Positions 1 to 6,905 of a stretch of DNA of 35,214 bases are shown piece by piece. The notes under the pieces were generated by a model. That model did not search any database and was not told the origin of the DNA. It saw only the letters and a list, made by a program, of their open reading frames with translations. A program made the position numbers and the translations under genes. Source of the stretch: DATHRK01 sp035465395 (GTDB lineage Bacteria; Gemmatimonadota; Gemmatimonadetes; Longimicrobiales; RSA9); contig DATHRK010000076.1 in NCBI GenBank assembly GCA_035465395.1, positions 1-35,214 on the forward strand. Reading direction: 5' to 3'. Every line of letters starts with the position of its first letter. Within the stretch, counting starts at the first letter, position 1.

Positions 1-599
1 TCACGGGCTTCGCGGCGGTCGAGCGAGCCGACATCGCGCTGGGCGACACGGTGCTCGTGCAGGGGTCAGGGCCGGTGGGTCTGGCCGCCGCGGCCTTCGC
101 CGCGCTGCGAGGCGCGGCAGCCGTGCTCGTCATCGGGGCTCCGCGCGCCCGCCTCGACCTGGCGCTGCGGCTCGGCGCCGACGACGCGATCGACGTGAGC
201 ACCACCTCCGGCGACGAACGCCAGGCCTGGATCGCCGAGCGGACGGGCGGGCGCGGCGCCGACGTCGTCATCGAGGCGACCGGGAGCCCCGCGGCCGTCC
301 CGGAGGGGCTGCGCCTCGTCCGCGACGGTGGCACGTACGTCGTGGCCGGCCACTACACGGACGCGGGCGAGGTCGGCGTCAACCCGCACTCCATGGTCAA
401 CCGGAAGCACGTGGTCGTGCGGGGCCAGTGGGGCACCGATTTCCGCCACGTGGCGCGCGCGCTGCGCCTCCTCGCGAAGCACGCCCAACGCCTTCCTTTT
501 CGCGACATCATCGGCATGCGTTACCCGCTGGACGCGGCGCAGGAGGCGCTGGAGGACGTGGCCGCCCTGCGCGTGACGAAGGCGCTGATTGTTCCGTAA
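1..599 (+). CDS. Zinc-type alcohol dehydrogenase-like protein (MDR family), 5'-truncated by window
   Basis: The reading frame is open from base 3, so the gene begins outside the window; about 198 C-terminal residues are visible and it stops with TAA. The first visible residues resemble the end of the MDR catalytic domain (TGFAAVERADIALGDTVLV). A Rossmann dinucleotide-binding motif (GSGPVGLAA) follows, then a GADDAIDV strand and a conserved VVIEATGSP segment. This is the cofactor half of a medium-chain dehydrogenase/reductase that uses NAD(P)H to oxidise an alcohol or polyol. The catalytic zinc ligands would lie in the missing N-terminal part, so substrate and zinc dependence cannot be read here. 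The next gene is convergent and starts 19 nt beyond its end. Confidence 0.88.
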   Translation, partial: TGFAAVERADIALGDTVLVQGSGPVGLAAAAFAALRGAAAVLVIGAPRARLDLALRLGADDAIDVSTTSGDERQAWIAERTGGRGADVVIEATGSPAAVPEGLRLVRDGGTYVVAGHYTDAGEVGVNPHSMVNRKHVVVRGQWGTDFRHVARALRLLAKHAQRLPFRDIIGMRYPLDAAQEALEDVAALRVTKALIVP

Positions 600-618
600 A
601 GAGGCGGCGGTGGACGTC

Positions 619-1437
619 TCAGGGAGCGATCCTGTCCACGGCGCTCGTTCCCTCGACCTCGACCACCTCCGCCCCGAGCCCGGCCACCTGGTCCCCGCGC
701 TGCACGCCCTCGACGGTCCCCCGCATGGAGAGCGTGACCAGCGATGAGTCGGCCACGATCGTCCCCTCCGCGCTCAGGCGGTCCTCGGTGGGGGCGTCTT
801 CACGCACGATCTCGCCTTCATAGGCGATCACCCAGGCGCGCGCGTCGGAGACGACGGTGTCCCTCTCGATGCGGTACGTGTTCGACTTGACGTAGGTCTG
901 CGGGCGGGGCCGGTTCGCGGTGCGCACGATGCGGAGGGTGTCCGTCCAGGTCGTCCCGGGCTCGAGCGCGCCTGCGGGCATGCGCGGCACGAAGTCCTCG
1001 AACATCTCCGTCATCGCCCGCATGAACTCCTTTTCGGGAGGTAGCTCGTCGGGCGCCCCCGGCCTCTCGACGGAACGCAGGAAGCCTTCGTCGTCCCGCC
1101 GCAGGACGAACAGGCGACGCAGCAGGAAGTCGGGCTCGCTTTCGACCCGGCGCCCGGCGGCAGCGATGAAGCCGCTGGCCTCCTCGACCCAGCCGTGGGC
1201 CGAGTCGGGGGTGATCTGCTGGAACGCGGCGACCGCGTCCACTCCGAAGCGCATCGTGTCGTCGCCGCTGCGGCGACGGACGTGCATCGTGGTGCGCGTG
1301 CGCCATCGGTACGTCTGGACCTCGGCGTCCGACGCGACGGGCGCGGGACGCGGGAGGTCGCAGGATGCGCACACCGCTACGAGGAGGGCAGCGAGGCCGG
1401 TCGCGACGCACCGGCGTGTCAGCGTATCGTGATCCAA
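619..1437 (-). CDS. Exported hypothetical protein, possible lipoprotein
   Basis: I do not recognise the family. The proposed start is TTG at 1437, giving 272 aa. The open frame continues upstream to 1632, but that part looks non-coding and would bury the export signal. After TLTRRC comes a hydrophobic stretch (VATGLAALLVAVCASC) that looks like a signal peptide. The lipobox is imperfect, with Cys or Val at the key positions, so lipidation is only possible. The mature part begins with a beta-rich threonine segment (TYRWRTRTTMHVRRRSGDD) and contains GTTWTDTLRIVRT. This pattern is seen in periplasmic hypothetical proteins of the DUF6263 type, but the link is weak. It is divergent from the serine hydrolase gene, sharing a 167-nt intergenic region. 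Confidence 0.65.
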   Translation of the reverse strand: MDHDTLTRRCVATGLAALLVAVCASCDLPRPAPVASDAEVQTYRWRTRTTMHVRRRSGDDTMRFGVDAVAAFQQITPDSAHGWVEEASGFIAAAGRRVESEPDFLLRRLFVLRRDDEGFLRSVERPGAPDELPPEKEFMRAMTEMFEDFVPRMPAGALEPGTTWTDTLRIVRTANRPRPQTYVKSNTYRIERDTVVSDARAWVIAYEGEIVREDAPTEDRLSAEGTIVADSSLVTLSMRGTVEGVQRGDQVAGLGAEVVEVEGTSAVDRIAP

Positions 1438-1604
1438 GGTTCGGTCCCCCGTCGAAGGGTCCTTCTCTTCGGATCCCGTCGGCGGCTTCTCGGGTTCCCT
1501 CGCCCGCAACCCCGGGGCGCGCGAGTGTGTCCGAACCTGCGAGGCTCGACCGGGCGCGTCGAGTCCGGCTCCGCTACTCCACGCCACAGAAGACGAGGAC
1601 ACAC

Positions 1605-2783
1605 ATGGACCCGCTCGGCATCGCGCCCTCACGGCGGACCCTCTTGGCGACAGCGACCCTGGCGCTCGGGTCGGTCACATCGCTGACCGCGTTGCAGCAG
1701 CAGGTCTACCCGGGCGACGCGTGGAGCAGGTCGACCCCGGAGGCGGAAGGCCTCGACCCCGCCCCGCTCGCGCGCCTCGTGCAGGCGGCCGGCTCGGGCG
1801 CGGCCGTCAACGTCGACCGCCTGTTCATCGTCCGCCACGGCAAGGTCGTGCTGGATACGGCCTTCGTCCACGACTACCCCGCGCTCGCCGAGGGTCACGA
1901 CACGACCTCGCACCAGTACAACTACCAGCATCCCGACCATCACCCCTTCTACAAGGGGTCGGACGTGCACACGCTGCAGTCGGTCACCAAATCGGTGACC
2001 TCCATCCTGCTGGGGATCGCCATCGCCCGCGGAGACATCGAAGGGGTGGACGCGCCGCTGCTCTCCTTCCTGGAGCGCTACAGGGTTCCGGAGGCCGGCC
2101 ACCCCCTCTGGAACGCGACGCTGGACGACCTTCTGACGATGCGGACGGGCATCGAATGGCACGAGATCGACCGCCCGATCGACGACACCAACACCACGAT
2201 CCAGCTGGAGGCCTCCGAAGACTGGGTGCAGTTCACGCTGGATCAGCCGATGGACGCCGCGCCGGGCGAGAAGTGGGTGTACAACAGCGGCGGCAGCCAC
2301 CTGATGTCGGCCGTGATCCGAGCCGCGACGGGGCAGCTCGCCACCGCTTACGCCGAGGCGCACCTGTTCGGCCCACTCGGCATCGACGAGTACCACTGGA
2401 AGATCACGCCGGCGGGCCTCCCCGACACCGAAGGCGGCCTGTACCTGCGCACCGAGGACCTCGCTCGCATCGGCTACCTCTACCTGCGTGGCGGACGCTG
2501 GCGCGACCGGCAGATCGTGCCGGCGGAGTGGGTGGAGGCGTCGGTGGCGCGTCGGGTCGAGGCCGTCAACCAGCAGGGCTGGGGCTACGGTTACCAGTGG
2601 TGGCGGCTCGATCGCGATGACGTGGAGATCTGGGCCGGCCTCGGCTACGGAGGGCAATTCCTCCTCGTGCTGCCCCAGCACGACCTGGTCGCCGTCGCGA
2701 ACTCCTGGCACATCTTCGGCCCCGGACAGGGCGTGCTGGGGCCGCTGCTGAACGCCGTGGTAGCAAGCGTAGCGGGGGGGTAG
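1605..2783 (+). CDS. Secreted beta-lactamase-fold serine hydrolase (class C / PF00144)
   Basis: 392 aa from ATG 1605, preceded by GAGGAC. Residues 1-30 form a signal peptide with an RR pair (SRRTLLATATLALG), so it is probably exported. The catalytic Ser-x-x-Lys is S126-V-T-K129. The tyrosine motif is Y226-N-S-G-G, a variant common in this hydrolase group in place of the Y-x-N of true AmpC enzymes. A glycine-rich GLGYGGQ segment near 346-351 takes the place of the KTG/HxG motif. Such proteins are usually esterases, D-aminopeptidases or amidases rather than antibiotic-resistance enzymes, and nothing in the sequence identifies the substrate. An extension upstream in the same frame to 1365 overlaps the promoter region of the divergent gene and is rejected. 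Confidence 0.9.
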   Translation: MDPLGIAPSRRTLLATATLALGSVTSLTALQQQVYPGDAWSRSTPEAEGLDPAPLARLVQAAGSGAAVNVDRLFIVRHGKVVLDTAFVHDYPALAEGHDTTSHQYNYQHPDHHPFYKGSDVHTLQSVTKSVTSILLGIAIARGDIEGVDAPLLSFLERYRVPEAGHPLWNATLDDLLTMRTGIEWHEIDRPIDDTNTTIQLEASEDWVQFTLDQPMDAAPGEKWVYNSGGSHLMSAVIRAATGQLATAYAEAHLFGPLGIDEYHWKITPAGLPDTEGGLYLRTEDLARIGYLYLRGGRWRDRQIVPAEWVEASVARRVEAVNQQGWGYGYQWWRLDRDDVEIWAGLGYGGQFLLVLPQHDLVAVANSWHIFGPGQGVLGPLLNAVVASVAGG

Positions 2784-2892
2784 CCGCCCGGCGGCGGGCC
2801 CCGGTCCACCGGCACGGATGATGCGCCATCTGTTCCTGGCGCCGGGAAGCCCCGGGCGCCGGACCGAACCCGATATCCGCACAGGAGGACCC

Positions 2893-3390
2893 ATGAAGAT
2901 CGACTCGCTCGAAAAGCTGTTCGTCCACGAGCTGAAGGACCTCTACAGCGCCGAAAAGCAGATCCTCAACCACATCGACAAGGTGATCGACAAGACCACC
3001 AACGGGGACTTGCGGGACGCGCTCAGCAACCACCGTGACCTGACGCGCACCCACGTCGAGAGGCTCGAGTCGATCTTCTCCGGCCTGGACTACGAGCCCA
3101 CGGGCCACAAGTGCAAGGGCATGGAGGGCCTGCTGAAGGAGGCGGAGGACATCCTCGAGGACGCCGAAGAAGGAGCCACCCGCGACGCCGGGATCATCGC
3201 CGCGGCGCAGCGCGTGGAGCACTACGAGATGGCCGGCTACGGCACCGCGCGCACCTACGCCCACATACTGGGCAAGGACGACGTCGCGCAGACGCTGCAG
3301 AAGACGCTGGACGAGGAGGCCGACGCCGACGAGAAGCTGACGCGCCTCGCCGAGTACGTCGTCAACCCGGAGGCGCTAGCCAGCGCCTGA
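2893..3390 (+). CDS. YciE/YciF ferroxidase family protein (DUF892)
   Basis: 165 aa from ATG 2893 with a strong AGGAGG ribosome-binding site just upstream. The N-terminus (SLEKLFVHELKDLYSAEKQI) is the signature of the DUF892/YciF family. These are ferritin-like four-helix-bundle proteins implicated in stress tolerance, with a di-metal site. Candidate metal ligands fit the pattern: E14 and E21 on the first helix, an H-x-x-L-T-x-x-H segment near 50-57, and RVEHYEMAGYGTARTYA near 110-126. The family is strongly associated with stress-type small genes, and the two following genes also look like stress-type membrane proteins. It is probably its own transcription unit, ending at the hairpin at 3445-3476. 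Confidence 0.95.
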   Translation: MKIDSLEKLFVHELKDLYSAEKQILNHIDKVIDKTTNGDLRDALSNHRDLTRTHVERLESIFSGLDYEPTGHKCKGMEGLLKEAEDILEDAEEGATRDAGIIAAAQRVEHYEMAGYGTARTYAHILGKDDVAQTLQKTLDEEADADEKLTRLAEYVVNPEALASA

Positions 3391-3444
3391 GCCGTCGTCG
3401 CATAGCGATCCGCGGCGCGCCGGCCTCAGGGGACCGGCAGCCCG

Positions 3445-3478
3445 ACGGCCGCGGACCCGGCAGGGTCCGCGGCCGTTT
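3445..3478. terminator. Bidirectional hairpin between convergent genes
   Basis: A perfect 14-bp inverted repeat (3445-3458 with 3463-3476) encloses the 4-nt loop GGCA and is followed by TT. It lies between the DUF892 gene (plus strand) and the membrane-protein gene (minus strand, stop at 3490), where it can serve both. The T tract is short, as is common in high-GC genomes. Confidence 0.75.
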
Positions 3479-3489
3479 GCATCGTCGCC

Positions 3490-3930
3490 TCAGTCCCCGT
3501 TCGACGGCGATGGGTCCGCAGCCCCGGGTGGCTCCGGCGCCGCTCGGCGCGGCCCCAGGAAGCCCGCCGCGAAGCCCGCGAAGATCCCCGCCGCGCCACC
3601 GATCACCCCGCCGGCCCACGCCGAGGAGGCGTGACCGTCGATCGCCGCCCCGAGCCCCACGCCGAGAGCGACGCCTGCCGTCAGGCCGCGCAGGACGCGC
3701 GAAAGCACCCGCCGGCCCGCCGGGCTCTCCCTCAACGCCAGCCAGACCCCGACGGCCGGTCCCAGCACGGCGGGCACGAGCGACCAGCCGACGACCTCGT
3801 CGAAGCTGGACAGGTAGCGACCCCGCAGGCGCGCGTTGGCGACGATGACGCCCACCGACGCGGCGACGCCGAGGAGGAGGCCCGCGATGATCCCGAGGGC
3901 GGCCCGACCTATTTTCTTCACGAACGACAC
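3490..3930 (-). CDS. Small glycine/alanine-rich integral membrane protein, function unknown
   Basis: 146 aa if the GTG at 3930 is used; the next GTG at 3921 is an alternative. The frame continues upstream without a stop, but that part lacks protein character. Four hydrophobic segments are visible, at about 9-31, 47-66, 82-96 and 104-125, several rich in GxxxG-type packing (GVIGGAAGIFAGFAAGFLG). The C-terminal tail is polar and acidic (EPPGAADPSPSNGD). I do not recognise a family. It is divergent from the GlsB-like gene and converges on the DUF892 gene. Confidence 0.65.
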   Translation of the reverse strand: MSFVKKIGRAALGIIAGLLLGVAASVGVIVANARLRGRYLSSFDEVVGWSLVPAVLGPAVGVWLALRESPAGRRVLSRVLRGLTAGVALGVGLGAAIDGHASSAWAGGVIGGAAGIFAGFAAGFLGPRRAAPEPPGAADPSPSNGD

Positions 3931-4021
3931 GCGGTGGCCGCATCCTTGCTCGGATGGGGTGACACCCTGGCCGAGGTGGAACCGGCCGGCTTTCCCCGGG
4001 GCGACGACGCCCCAGAACGAT

Positions 4022-4028
4022 GGGAGGA
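4022..4028 (+). promoter_or_regulatory. Ribosome-binding site deciding a GTG start
   Basis: GGGAGGA lies 4 nt upstream of GTG 4033. It fixes the start of the GlsB-type gene and argues against the longer upstream frame. Confidence 0.7.
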
Positions 4029-4032
4029 ATCC

Positions 4033-4284
4033 GTGGGCATTCTCGCGTGGATCGTTTTCGGCCTCATCGCCGGCGCGCTCGCCAAGCTCATCATGCCGGG
4101 CGCCGATCCCGGCGGCTGGATCATCACGATCCTGCTGGGCATCGCGGGAGCGTTGGTGGGCGGGTTCATCGGCTCGGCGCTGGGATTCGGGTCGGTGAGC
4201 GGCTTCAACCTGCCGTCGATGCTGATCGCGATCCTCGGCGCCATCGTCTTGCTGGCGCTCTACAGAATGACGCGACGGGCCTGA
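4033..4284 (+). CDS. GlsB/YeaQ/YmgE family stress-response membrane protein
   Basis: 83 aa from GTG 4033. It matches the transglycosylase-associated protein family (PF04226) along its whole length. TM1 carries WIVFGLIAGALAKLIMPG, a loop DPGGWIITILLGIAGALVGGFIG gives TM2, and the end SMLIAILGAIVLLALYR gives TM3. The three glycine-zipper helices and the length (80-90 aa) are typical. Members are inner-membrane proteins often induced by general, acid or osmotic stress; their molecular role is not established. It stands alone between a divergent membrane gene and a terminator-like hairpin. Confidence 0.93.
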   Translation: MGILAWIVFGLIAGALAKLIMPGADPGGWIITILLGIAGALVGGFIGSALGFGSVSGFNLPSMLIAILGAIVLLALYRMTRRA

Positions 4285-4301
4285 TCCCGGGCGAACCACG
4301 C

Positions 4302-4340
4302 GCCGGCAGACCGACGCCGATAAGCGCGCGGTCTGCCGGC
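4302..4340. terminator. Hairpin between convergent genes
   Basis: A 12-bp perfect inverted repeat (4302-4313 with 4329-4340) with a 15-nt loop lies between the end of the GlsB-like gene (plus) and the end of the signalling operon (minus, stop at 4348). There is no T tract. Its position and symmetry suggest a shared terminator. Confidence 0.6.
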
Positions 4341-4347
4341 CGTCGCA

Positions 4348-6354
4348 TCAGCCGTCGCGTTCCCGCAGCGCGAACAGTCGCATCTGGCCGACGTCCTCCA
4401 GCTCGACCTCTCCGACGGTGTCCAGGCCGTGGGTCACGCGCAGCGCAGCGTAGAGCTTGGGGCTGACGTGGATGGCGCCCTCCGGCGCCGCCGCCGCGAT
4501 CGCCCGCGCGGTACTGATGCCCTCGCCCCACACGTCGAAGGCCAGCCGGCCGGTCTGAAGAAGGCCGGCCGTGATCGGCCCGGTGTGCGCGCCCACGCGC
4601 AGCCCGATCCCGCCATCGAGTTCGCCCGCGAAGCGCTCCGTTTCCGCGAGCGCGGCCAGCGCGAACGCCGCCCCCGCCTGCGCGGCTGTTTCGCCGTCCC
4701 CTTCGAGCCCGACCGCCGCCGCGAACCCCGCCCCGTCGGCGCGCAGGATGTGGACGCCGTGGGCGCGGGCGATCGCCTCCAGCCGGCCGAGCAGCTCGCG
4801 CATCCGATCGACGGTCGCGCGGGCGTCCCGGTCCGCGCCACCGTGCCTCACGCCGCGAAAGCGGCCGACCACGACCGTGGCGTCCGGCACGTGCTGGACG
4901 ATGTCGGACTCCCCCGCGAGGACGCGTTCGGCGAACGGTTTCGGACAGAGGCTGGCCAGCAGGTGCTCCGTCAGGGCGCGCTCCTGATCCAGCGACCGAG
5001 CGTACTCGCGGTCCCGGTCGCGCAGTCGCCGCAGCTCCAGACAGGCGTCGATGCGGACCCGGAGAAGGACCGGATCGAACGACTTCGGGAGGAAGTCCTC
5101 GGCGCCCATGTCGACGCACCCGATGGCGCTGTCGATCTCATCCAGGGCCGACAGCATGATGACCGGGATGGCGGCCGTGCGCGGTTCCGCCTTCAGGCGC
5201 TTCAGCACCTCGACGCCGTCCATCTCCGGCATGAGGACATCGAGAAGGACGAGGTCGATTGCCCGCTCGCCCACGATCCTGAGCGCGTCCGCGCCGCTCT
5301 CCGCGGTCGCAACGGTGAAGCCCTCGCGGGCCAGGCGGCGGGAGATCAGGTCGCGGTTGGTCGCGTTGTCGTCGACGATGAGCAGCGTGCCGTGCTGGGT
5401 GGGGGTCCGGTCGCCGTCGCGTGGCCGGATCTTCGCGAGGACGTCGCGCGCCACCTCGACGCTCGCCTCGATCTCGGCGTTCGCGGAGACGGCGTGCGGG
5501 TCCTCGACCGGGAAGGCGGCGATGCGGGTGATCAGCCCGTTGACGCGGTGTGCGGCGGCGAGCAGCCGATCCAGGTCGGGCTCCAGGTGGTGCAGGTCGC
5601 CCTGCACGCAGCCGTCTTCCTTGAGCAGCTCGGCGTAGCCGATCAGCGCGTTGACCGGGTTGCGGAGCTCGTGCCGGATGTGGGAGCTGATGGCAGCCGG
5701 GTCGTCGGAGGCCGTGGCCAGCATGCCGTCCGGGTCGAGAAAGGAGGAGGCCATGCCGCGCAGCTCGCCGCCGGCGCGGTGCATCTTGCCCAGGATCTCG
5801 GCGGCCTCGTCGAGCTCCGCGCGGCGGGCGTCCTCCAGGAGCATCTCGCTGTAACCGGCGATCGCATCGATCGGCGCCAGCAGCTCCTGGCGCAGGTTGG
5901 CGAGGGAGGCCTTGCGGACGCGCTCGGGGTCGGGCGGCGCCGCGGGTTCGGCCGCTTCTTCGGTCGCCTCGGCCGGCACGCGCGTCGCCGGCTCGGGCCG
6001 CGGCGCGTGGCGAACCGGCGGGGGCACGGCGTCGGGCGGCCCCGCGTGTGCCGCGCCGGTGGCGACGGCCGTAGCGGGCCGGCTCTCGACGGGCTCGGCA
6101 CCCGCCTCCGCGCGCACGACTCCCTCGGCCGTGATGTCGAACGACCACGCCAGCACGAGAGCGATCGGGAAGCCGAGGATCAGCAGGACGATGAAGAAGC
6201 GGAACGCGTCTTCTGGGAAGAGGAGCGCGGGGAAGATGTACTCGGCGGCGGTGGCCAGCGCGAGGCTAACGCCCCCGTACATCAGCGCGGTGCGGACAAC
6301 CTTGCGCCGTTTGGCCTCCCGCAAGAACGCGGCGAGCCGCCGCTCAGGTGGCAT
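4348..6354 (-). CDS. Membrane signalling protein: two HisKA-like segments, receiver, degenerate class III cyclase domain
   Basis: 668 aa. Residues 21-45 and 52-73 are membrane segments within an N-terminus (FLREAKRRKVVRTALMYGGV) like that of cyclase/TPR membrane proteins. A Pro/Ala/Glu linker follows (about 85-145). Two similar HisKA-like segments come next. The first has Q156 where the phospho-histidine should be (LRQELLAPIDAIAGYSEML); the second keeps it (H228, IRHELRNPVNALIGYAELL). No HATPase domain follows. A complete receiver spans about 323-440 (D328, D329, phospho-acceptor D372, S402, K424). Residues 470-650 are class III nucleotidyl cyclase-like (VGAHTGPITAGLL, FDVWGEGISTAR). However, the first metal Asp aligns with R498, the second with about A542, and the catalytic Asn with S614, while D607 and R617 remain. 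It is probably not an active cyclase. It is the last gene of the operon and overlaps the preceding gene by 11 nt. Confidence 0.9.
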   Translation of the reverse strand: MPPERRLAAFLREAKRRKVVRTALMYGGVSLALATAAEYIFPALLFPEDAFRFFIVLLILGFPIALVLAWSFDITAEGVVRAEAGAEPVESRPATAVATGAAHAGPPDAVPPPVRHAPRPEPATRVPAEATEEAAEPAAPPDPERVRKASLANLRQELLAPIDAIAGYSEMLLEDARRAELDEAAEILGKMHRAGGELRGMASSFLDPDGMLATASDDPAAISSHIRHELRNPVNALIGYAELLKEDGCVQGDLHHLEPDLDRLLAAAHRVNGLITRIAAFPVEDPHAVSANAEIEASVEVARDVLAKIRPRDGDRTPTQHGTLLIVDDNATNRDLISRRLAREGFTVATAESGADALRIVGERAIDLVLLDVLMPEMDGVEVLKRLKAEPRTAAIPVIMLSALDEIDSAIGCVDMGAEDFLPKSFDPVLLRVRIDACLELRRLRDRDREYARSLDQERALTEHLLASLCPKPFAERVLAGESDIVQHVPDATVVVGRFRGVRHGGADRDARATVDRMRELLGRLEAIARAHGVHILRADGAGFAAAVGLEGDGETAAQAGAAFALAALAETERFAGELDGGIGLRVGAHTGPITAGLLQTGRLAFDVWGEGISTARAIAAAAPEGAIHVSPKLYAALRVTHGLDTVGEVELEDVGQMRLFALRERDG

Positions 6355-6817
6355 CCGCGGCCCCGCCTCCCCCAGACCGGTGCTCGTCCGTCACGCTCGC
6401 CGACTCGCCTCCGTCTTCCGCCCCGTCATCCGCCCCGCCGCGGTCCGCCGACCCTCGGTTCAGCAGGGCCTCGATCTTCCCCAGCAGACGCGCGAACTCC
6501 ACTGGCTTGGTGTCGAAGTCGTCACAGCCGGCGTCGAGCGCCTTACCTCGATCCTCGGCCATGGCGTGCGCCGTGAGCGCGATGACGGGGATGTCGCGCG
6601 TGTCGTCGGACGCGCGCAGCTCGCGGGTCGCGGCCCAGCCGTCCAGGACCGGCAGGCTCATATCCATCAGGACGAGGTCCGGAGCGACCGCGCGGGCCTT
6701 CTCGAGAGCCTCGGCGCCGTCGACCGCGACCTCCACGTCGTACCCGCGGCGGGATAGTCGGCGGGAGAGCATGTCCCTGTTCAGGTCGTTGTCCTCGACC
6801 AGCAGAATCGTCGGCAT
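6344..6817 (-). CDS. Stand-alone response regulator receiver protein
   Basis: 157 aa from ATG 6817; a GTG at 6856 would add 13 unlikely residues. One receiver domain fills residues 1-120. The acidic pair is in ILLVEDND, the phospho-acceptor Asp in LVLMDMSLPVLDGW, Thr in IALTAHA and Lys in DTKPVEF, so all the phosphotransfer residues are present. The PVLDGWAATRELRA pattern is the CheY-like/DivK type that usually follows hybrid kinases. The last 35 residues are a low-complexity Gly/Asp/Glu tail with no output domain. It lies 88 nt downstream of the hybrid kinase and overlaps the next gene by 11 nt, suggesting translational coupling. It may carry phosphate from the hybrid kinase to the HisKA-REC-cyclase protein. 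Confidence 0.93.
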   Translation of the reverse strand: MPTILLVEDNDLNRDMLSRRLSRRGYDVEVAVDGAEALEKARAVAPDLVLMDMSLPVLDGWAATRELRASDDTRDIPVIALTAHAMAEDRGKALDAGCDDFDTKPVEFARLLGKIEALLNRGSADRGGADDGAEDGGESASVTDEHRSGGGGAADAT

Positions 6818-6820
6818 GGT

Positions 6821-6871
6821 ACTCTCGGCGGCCGGTCCGGAGGGGTCGGGGGACACTCTCTGGCGGCCGGT
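6821..6871. repeat. Direct repeat before the receiver gene
   Basis: 6821-6836 and 6855-6871 are copies of the same ACTCTC(T)GGCGGCCGGT element, 16 and 17 nt long. They differ by one inserted T and are separated by 18 nt. They fall in the 88-nt gap between the hybrid-kinase and receiver genes, just upstream of the ATG at 6817. They may be binding sites or a small local duplication. Confidence 0.55.
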
Positions 6872-6905
6872 TCGGGTTCGAGGTTCGGTGCGTGGGCGTC
6901 TCGGC

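Noticed and set aside
1605..2783. An antibiotic-resistance beta-lactamase
   Set aside because: The fold and SxxK are present, but the YNS and GYGGQ motifs are those of general serine hydrolases. No AmpR-like regulator is nearby.
4348..6354. An active adenylate or guanylate cyclase
   Set aside because: The fold is recognisable, but both metal-binding Asp positions and the catalytic Asn appear to be replaced, so I do not call it an active enzyme.
4429..6576. A 715-codon open frame on the plus strand opposite the HisKA/REC/cyclase gene
   Set aside because: It is an antisense frame kept open by very high GC at codon third positions. The minus-strand frame has clear receiver and cyclase motifs, and this one has none.
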